In this document: positions 6,483 to 9,996 of the stretch, one piece after another
Layout: the number at the start of each line of letters is the position of its first letter
How positions within the stretch are numbered: position 1 is the stretch's first letter
Source: NAT127 sp041655035
GTDB lineage: Bacteria; Pseudomonadota; Gammaproteobacteria; Pseudomonadales; Porticoccaceae
Reading direction: 5' to 3'
Assembly: GCA_041655035.1 (NCBI GenBank)
Contig: JBAZCN010000125.1
Coordinates: forward strand, 1 to 9,996
DNA: 9,996 nucleotides
Position numbers and translations under genes: made by a program
Notes under the pieces: generated by a model
Database searches by the model: none
Seen by the model: the letters and a program-made list of their open reading frames with translations, nothing else
What the model was told of the DNA's origin: nothing

Positions 6483-6532
6483 GTGCTCGCCCGGATTATA
6501 CTTCCAGCACCAACTTCTAATATACGCCTCCC

Positions 6533-6943
6533 TGGTGCGTTTCCTTCGTCAACGCACCCTATCGGGATGAGCGCCTGTTCAAAGGCTTTCTGACAAGCGA
6601 TATCCCCTTGCATAGGGTGTGCTGAGGCACGAAGCCCACCGCGAGCGACGCCAGCCACTGGTGCGTTTCCTTCGTCAACGCACCCTATCGGGATGAGCGC
6701 CTGTTCAAAGGCTTTCTGACAAGCGATATCCCCCTGCATAGGGTGTGCTGAGGCACGAAGCGCACCGCGAGCGACGCCAGCCACTGGTGCGTTTCCTTCG
6801 TCAACGCACCCTATCGGGATGAGCGCCTGCTCAAAGGCTTTCTGACAGGCGATATCCCCCTGCATAGGGTGTGCTGAGGCACGAAGCGCACCGCGAGCGA
6901 CGCCAGCCACTGGTGCGTTTCCTTCGTCAACGCACCCTATCGG
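6533..6943. repeat. Tandem array of 126-bp units with paired REP-like hairpins (BIME-like)
   Basis: Three full units of exactly 126 bases (6533-6658, 6659-6784, 6785-6910) and a 33-base partial fourth (6911-6943) are nearly identical, with single-base differences such as TTCAAAGG/CTCAAAGG. Each unit starts with hairpin A, GGTGCGTT-9 nt-AACGCACC (6534-6558 in unit 1). A linker of about 50 bases follows, then hairpin B, GGTGTGCT-9 nt-AGCSCACC (6616-6640 in unit 1), and a short spacer. The outer 29 bases of A and B, both ending in CCCTAT/ATAGGG, are inverted copies agreeing at 23 of 29 positions in units 2 and 3. The linker also has GGGAT/ATCCC arms. Inverted pairs of REP hairpins repeated in tandem are the hallmark of BIMEs, which are mobilised by REP-associated transposases; none is in the window. 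Because 126 is a multiple of 3, an open frame of 42-residue repeats runs through on the minus strand, but it is not a real gene. Confidence 0.85.
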
Positions 6944-6956
6944 CGATGGTCGTTGT

Positions 6957-7015
6957 TCTGAGTCAGCCTGGGCCGCCCATTAGATGGTGGCAGACGCGGC
7001 AATCGATGACTCTGA
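6957..7015. repeat. Inverted repeat between the REP array and azoR
   Basis: TCTGAGTCA (6957-6965) and TGACTCTGA (7007-7015) form arms matching at eight of nine positions. They enclose 41 bases in which CCAT-TAG-ATGG can form an inner hairpin, with GCC/GGC pairing just outside it. It lies just past the azoR stop codon, so it could protect the transcript end, but no T-run follows on the minus strand. Confidence 0.3.
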
Positions 7016-7035
7016 GCCCATTGATCCTCGAGCCA

Positions 7036-7638
7036 TCATGCCGCCAGGACTTTGATCCGCTCACGGGCTGCCGCGAATCCTCTCGCCCGCGGTTCGTCGC
7101 CCATATTCAATCCTTCTGCGTAGATGACATCGATATCGGTACCCAGCAGCGCGAAGTAGTTTCTGAGCAGGGGCACCACGGCATCGCTTGGCGCGTCGCG
7201 ATGAATGCCGCCGCGGCTGGCGACCACGTAGACCTTCTTCGCTCCCAGCAAACCCACCACCCCTGTCTCCGTGTACTTGAAGGTGACACCGGCGCGGGCC
7301 ACGTAATCCATCCAGGTCTTGAGCGTGGAAGGTACTGTGAAATTGTACATCGGGGCTGCGACAACCAGGATGTCCGCGTTTTGCACTTCTTCGATAAGCT
7401 GGTCGGCGAGAGCGACCAGGGCGCGTTGTGCGCCGCTGAGGGCAACGGGATCGGTGGCAAGAGCGGTGATCACTTCCATGCCGAAGTAGGGCAGGGAATC
7501 AACCGCCAGGTTGCGCCGGGTCACCGACAACTCGCCATGGCTGGCTTGCAGGTGCTCGATCAGCGTGTCGCTGAGCTGGCTGGAAGCCCCCTGATCGCCG
7601 AAAAGACTGGTGTCCAGTCGCAATACCTGGGTAGTCAT
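7036..7638 (-). CDS. azoR: FMN-dependent NADH-azoreductase / quinone oxidoreductase
   Basis: The 200-residue protein has the exact length and layout of the AzoR (formerly AcpD) flavodoxin-like family. LRLDTSLFGDQGASSQLS (6-23) is the phosphate-binding first loop for FMN. The flavin-contacting signature PMYNFTVPSTLKTWMDYVARA spans 96-116, and SRGG at 141-144 binds the isoalloxazine ring. Such enzymes are cytoplasmic homodimers that use NADH to reduce quinones, and azo dyes in the test tube, by two electrons; the likely role is quinone or electrophile detoxification. TGAGGA lies 6 bases before the ATG. It is divergent from a LysR regulator, the usual arrangement for a thiol- or quinone-responsive reductase gene, with palindromic sites in the 111-base gap. 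Nothing looks broken. Family assignment is firm; the physiological substrate is not. Confidence 0.92.
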   Translation of the reverse strand: MTTQVLRLDTSLFGDQGASSQLSDTLIEHLQASHGELSVTRRNLAVDSLPYFGMEVITALATDPVALSGAQRALVALADQLIEEVQNADILVVAAPMYNFTVPSTLKTWMDYVARAGVTFKYTETGVVGLLGAKKVYVVASRGGIHRDAPSDAVVPLLRNYFALLGTDIDVIYAEGLNMGDEPRARGFAAARERIKVLAA

Positions 7639-7697
7639 TACTGTATCCTCACTTGATGCCTCGTTGACGTTGAAGCCATATTAGTGCTTTTATTTAG

Positions 7698-7715
7698 ATT
7701 GATAGCGCGATAAAT
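7698..7715. promoter_or_regulatory. Candidate LysR binding site between azoR and the LysR gene
   Basis: The 18 bases ATTGATAGCGCGATAAAT form an imperfect palindrome, ATTnATnGCGCnATnAAT, with 14 of 18 positions symmetric. LysR-type regulators bind such AT-flanked dyads in the gap with the gene they control. It lies about 60 bases before the azoR start and 35 before the LysR start, consistent with a shared recognition and autoregulation site. Confidence 0.4.
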
Positions 7716-7724
7716 TAACCAAAA

Positions 7725-7732
7725 TTGATCAA
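7725..7732. promoter_or_regulatory. TTGATCAA palindrome upstream of the LysR gene
   Basis: A perfect 8-base palindrome lies 17 bases before the LysR ATG, one to two helix turns from the larger dyad at 7698-7715. It could be the second half of an extended LysR site, such as an activation or autorepression site. This is proximity-based inference. Confidence 0.25.
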
Positions 7733-7749
7733 CTTTTTAGATATTTCCC

Positions 7750-8643
7750 ATGTCGCAACCCAGAATCAGTCTCGAACAGTGGGCGGCCTTCAAGGCCGTC
7801 GTGGATGAAGGCTCCTTCGCCAGGGCGGCGGAGTTGCTCAATAAGAGCCAATCCAGCATCAGTTATGCCGTGGCGAACCTGGAGCGGATGCTGCCGGTGC
7901 CGGTGTTTACCCGCGAGGGCCGCAAGGCGGAGCTGACGGAGGCCGGCCGGGCCCTCTACCGGCGGGCTGCGGCCTTGCTGAAACAGGCGGAGGAAGTGGA
8001 AAAGGCAGCGGAATACCTGGCCAGCGGCTGGGAGGCGGAGGTGGTGCTGGGGGTGGATGCCCTGGTGCCGATGGAGAGACTTTTCTGCGCCCTGCACAGG
8101 TTTTCCATCAAGAGCCCGCAGACTCGGCTGCGAGTGCTGGAAACCACACTGTCCGGCACCGCGGAAACCCTCCTCAACCGCACCGCCGACCTCGCCTTGA
8201 TCTCCGTTCCGCCACCGGGCTTTTCCGGGATACCGCTAGGGCAGGTTCGCATGCTGGCGGTGGCGCATCCGAATCATGAATTACTCAGACAGGGGCCCAG
8301 CATCACGGAGGAAGAACTGCGCCGCCACCGCCAGATCGTGCTGCGGGATACCGGCGCTCGGCGCCAGGTGGACGCGGGCTGGCTGGGCTCGGAACAGCGC
8401 TGGACCGTGACCCACCCCGCGTCCAGCCTGGAAGCCGTCAAGGCCGGATTGGGTTTTGCATTCCTGCCTTACGAACGGGTGCGGGCCGACCTTGCGGCCG
8501 GCCGGCTTCAGGCTCTGCCCCTGGCCTGGGGCGAACGCACCACTATCCTGAACCTGGTGTTGGCCAACGGTGATTCCGCCGGCCCGGCCACGCAAGCGGT
8601 GGCGGATGAATTGATCAGGGAGTTTGAGCATCCAGACCGATAG
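7750..8643 (+). CDS. LysR-family transcriptional regulator
   Basis: The 297-residue protein has a normal LysR length. The N-terminal winged helix spans about residues 7-66: EQWAAFKAVVDEGSFARAAELL, then the recognition helix SQSSISYAVANLERML and the wing PVFTREGRKAELTEAG. A linker helix (about 68-92) is followed by a two-lobed periplasmic-binding-like effector domain from about 93, with the typical TADLALISVPPPG strand in lobe 1 and SSLEAVKAGLGFAFLPY near the end of lobe 2. The start is fixed by the family N-terminus, yet no Shine-Dalgarno site is visible in the A/T-rich bases before the ATG, suggesting weak or leaderless translation. It is divergent from azoR and probably controls it and itself in response to a quinone or other electrophile; the ligand is inference. 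Confidence 0.9.
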   Translation: MSQPRISLEQWAAFKAVVDEGSFARAAELLNKSQSSISYAVANLERMLPVPVFTREGRKAELTEAGRALYRRAAALLKQAEEVEKAAEYLASGWEAEVVLGVDALVPMERLFCALHRFSIKSPQTRLRVLETTLSGTAETLLNRTADLALISVPPPGFSGIPLGQVRMLAVAHPNHELLRQGPSITEEELRRHRQIVLRDTGARRQVDAGWLGSEQRWTVTHPASSLEAVKAGLGFAFLPYERVRADLAAGRLQALPLAWGERTTILNLVLANGDSAGPATQAVADELIREFEHPDR

Positions 8644-8733
8644 GGTCAGCGTACGGCGGCGATGAGTGAATCGGTTCATGAAGCCCGGTACAGATAGTTC
8701 AGCTGAAGCCCGCGAACCCAGCCTTTGATATTC

Positions 8734-8937
8734 ATGCCCCAAAAACCCGCAAACGTCAGCATAAACAGCGTCTTGCTATCCAGGGCCAAAGAGCTGAAGA
8801 TCAATTTGTCCGCTACATTGGAAACGGCTCTATTTCTGGCAGATAACGATCGGGCCAGCGGACAGCCAGGCCCTGCAGGGAATGCCGGCCCCGCCGGCAA
8901 CCCGGTTGTCACCGCAACCTCACCACACCATTCTTGA
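8734..8937 (+). pseudogene. ccdA: Remnant of a CcdA-type antitoxin gene
   Basis: The frame from an ATG at 8734 starts with about 30 residues typical of the ribbon-helix-helix DNA-binding part of CcdA-family antitoxins: ANVSINSVLLSRAKELKINL, then SATLETAL. In intact members an Arg/Glu-rich helix and a toxin-binding tail ending in GLFSDG or similar would follow, giving about 75-85 residues. Here the sequence passes straight to LADNDRA, which recalls the later 'WLAENREA' stretch, and then to a Gly/Pro/Ala run. That suggests a deletion followed by loss of the tail. The frame runs into the 3' end of the convergent MaoC gene. There is no ribosome site and no CcdB toxin gene beside it. I read it as a decayed, orphan antitoxin fragment. 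Confidence 0.55.
8871..8899. repeat. Paired palindromes after the MaoC gene, weak terminator candidate
   Basis: CCCTGCAGGG (8871-8880) is a perfect 10-base palindrome. TGCCGGC-CCC-GCCGGCA (8883-8899) is a perfect 7-base-pair GC-rich hairpin with a 3-base loop. On the minus strand the hairpin begins 10 bases after the MaoC stop codon. No real T-run follows, so it may stabilise the transcript end rather than terminate efficiently. Confidence 0.35.
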
Positions 8938-9766
8938 TCGCCGGCACCCCCCGCTCCACCACCTCGACGGTATAGTGCGCCACCCTGCCCTCCAGCCATA
9001 TCCGGGTGCGGAGGGTCTCGCCGGGCATGACCGGCGCGGTAAAACGCCCGTAGACACCGGCGATGGCGTCGCTGTCGAAATCGCAGACCTTGTCCAGCAC
9101 CGCGGTGGCGGCGATGCCCCAGGTGGCGAGGCCGTGGAGAATGGGGCGCTCGAAGCCGGCTTTGCGGGCGACGTCCGGGTCGGCGTGGAGGGGATTCATA
9201 TCGCCGTTGAGGCGGTAGAGCAGCGCCGTATTCTCGTCCGTTTTGCTATCCACCACGCAGTCCGGTTGCCGATCCGGGGTTCGCGGGGCTTCCGGCAGTT
9301 GCCTGGCGGGGCCGCCAAAGCCGCCGTCGCCGCGGGCCAGCATGGTCTGCACGATGGTGCACAGGTGTTCGCCATTGTCGGCGTCGTGGACATTGCGCTC
9401 CCACACGATCACCGCGCCCTTGCCATCGCCCCGGTCGATGATATCGGCCACCCTCTGGGTGCCGATCAGGCTGGCTTCGGCGGGCAAGGGTTTGTGAAGC
9501 ACCAGTTGGTGCTCGGTGTGCACCACCTTGACCCACTCCACGCCGGTGTCCATATCCCGCAGCCAGAAGCCTTTGCGGGCCAGCACACCGCCGTAGGTGG
9601 GCAGGCAGCGCTGGTTTTTCTCGTAGACGAAGGGCAGTTCGCGCCGATCGAGGGGGTCCTTGCCGAGGCCGAGGCTCAGGGCGTACAACAGCGTATCGCG
9701 GCTGGTGTAGGCTTGGCGGACATCCGGCAGCCGGATATTGAGCAGTGCGTCGTAGTCGATGGCCAT
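8909..9766 (-). CDS. MaoC-type 2-enoyl-CoA hydratase (hydratase 2 family)
   Basis: The 285-residue protein has the length of a two-domain 'hydratase 2', as in the hydratase half of peroxisomal multifunctional enzyme 2. An N-terminal degenerate hot-dog domain (about 1-150) begins MAIDYDALLNIRLPDV and contains RDTLLYALSLGLGKDP, common to this group. The C-terminal hot-dog domain carries the catalytic signature YRLNGDMNPLHADPDVA (184-200), with Asp189, Asn191 and His194, then GFERPILHGLATWG. Such enzymes add water to trans-2-enoyl-CoA to give (R)-3-hydroxyacyl-CoA, and in bacteria act on steroid side chains or branched acids. AAGGAGG lies about 9 bases before the ATG. It follows a crotonase gene by 61 bases on the same strand, so the two are probably one transcript. 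The exact acyl substrate is unknown. Confidence 0.92.
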   Translation of the reverse strand: MAIDYDALLNIRLPDVRQAYTSRDTLLYALSLGLGKDPLDRRELPFVYEKNQRCLPTYGGVLARKGFWLRDMDTGVEWVKVVHTEHQLVLHKPLPAEASLIGTQRVADIIDRGDGKGAVIVWERNVHDADNGEHLCTIVQTMLARGDGGFGGPARQLPEAPRTPDRQPDCVVDSKTDENTALLYRLNGDMNPLHADPDVARKAGFERPILHGLATWGIAATAVLDKVCDFDSDAIAGVYGRFTAPVMPGETLRTRIWLEGRVAHYTVEVVERGVPAIKNGVVRLR

Positions 9767-9795
9767 CGCTGTTCCCCTCCTTGCAATATGCTCTT

Positions 9796-9823
9796 TTATT
9801 GATGCTTCTTTATTGGTGCTTCT
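9796..9823. repeat. 14-bp tandem duplication between crotonase and MaoC genes
   Basis: TTATTGATGCTTCT (9796-9809) is followed at once by TTATTGGTGCTTCT (9810-9823), differing at one base. It fills most of the gap between the two genes. It is probably a slippage duplication of no function, though it moves the MaoC ribosome site further from the crotonase stop. Confidence 0.6.
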
Positions 9824-9827
9824 TTAC

Positions 9828-9996
9828 CTACTCACCCTTGAACACAGGCGGGCGCTTTTCCATAAAGGCAGCCACCGCCTCGCGGTGATCCCGGGTGAGG
9901 TACAGCCCGGGGGAATTGTCCATCTCGTTGCGCAGGGCGTCCTCGAAGGTGTGCAGGCCCCAGGCGTAGGCGCGCTTCATCATCGCCAGCGGCAAC
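9828..9996 (-). CDS. Enoyl-CoA hydratase/isomerase family protein, C-terminal fragment
   Basis: The minus strand encodes the last 55 residues of a protein cut by the right edge, ending at a TAG at 9828-9830. The tail FEDALRNEM, then LTRDHREAVAAFMEKRPPVF and KGE, is the standard C-terminus of crotonase-fold enoyl-CoA hydratases and isomerases, in which the 'EKR.P.F.G' segment closes the trimerisation domain. The catalytic residues lie outside the window, so hydratase, isomerase and thioesterase-like activities cannot be told apart. Its neighbour is the MaoC hydratase on the same strand, and together they point to beta-oxidation-like steps on a CoA thioester. Shared transcription is likely, given the 61-base gap. 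Confidence 0.9.
   Translation of the reverse strand, partial: LPLAMMKRAYAWGLHTFEDALRNEMDNSPGLYLTRDHREAVAAFMEKRPPVFKGE

Noticed and set aside
6290..6910. Minus-strand open frame of 206 residues with 42-residue repeats
   Set aside because: It exists only because the 126-base repeat unit is divisible by three. It has no ribosome site, and it runs through hairpins and into the GFA gene in another frame.
6533..6943. CRISPR array
   Set aside because: Units are 126 bases with no unique spacers; the whole unit repeats, so it is a tandem REP/BIME-type array.
8676..8999. Minus-strand open frame with a hydrophobic stretch opposite the CcdA remnant
   Set aside because: It overlaps the MaoC 3' end in the wrong frame, has no ribosome site, and its product is low-complexity Gly/Ala at the start.
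8882..9802. Plus-strand open frame of 306 residues
   Set aside because: Antisense to the MaoC hydratase, whose catalytic signature is clear.

Overview
This is a GC-rich window from a bacterial chromosome, most likely a gammaproteobacterium with a broad catabolic repertoire. That placement is inferred from codon style, Shine-Dalgarno sites and gene families, not from a marker gene. It holds eight complete protein genes, two genes cut by the window edges, and two broken gene remnants. I see no tRNA, rRNA, transposase or CRISPR array.

Left part (1-5635): a cytochrome P450 is cut at the left edge. Upstream of it lies an AT-rich leader with a good sigma-70 -35 box and a dyad that could be an operator. 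Then comes an unusual GntR-type regulator built from two tandem winged-helix/helical modules. Divergent from it is a GldA-type metal-dependent alcohol dehydrogenase, which converges on a luciferase-like (LLM) flavin oxidoreductase. The LLM gene is divergent from an APH-fold phosphotransferase. Their shared promoter region carries three abutting 15-bp dyad boxes that look like a dedicated operator.

Middle part (5680-7035): this looks like an accessory patch. A small P-loop kinase gene follows a truncated GFA (CENP-V/GFA zinc fold) gene, with a 4-base ATGA overlap. Next is a short stretch rich in inverted repeats, then a 411-bp array of three exact-length 126-bp units. Each unit carries two REP-like hairpins facing each other, and a partial fourth unit closes the array. 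It resembles a BIME/REP array.

Right part (7036-9996): an FMN-dependent NADH-azoreductase (azoR type) is divergent from a LysR regulator, the classical layout for local control, with palindromes between them. Then comes a remnant of a CcdA-type antitoxin with no toxin beside it. Last is a minus-strand acyl-CoA pair: a MaoC-type 2-enoyl-CoA hydratase downstream of an enoyl-CoA hydratase/isomerase cut by the right edge.

Taken together, the P450, alcohol dehydrogenase, LLM oxidoreductase, APH-like phosphotransferase, MaoC hydratase and crotonase suggest breakdown of hydrophobic carbon sources such as terpenoids, steroids or branched lipids. That is inference from families; no substrate can be read from the sequence. 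The best candidates for something undescribed are the tandem GntR regulator with its possible operators, the triple dyad box, and the mosaic repeat array beside the truncated GFA/kinase pair.
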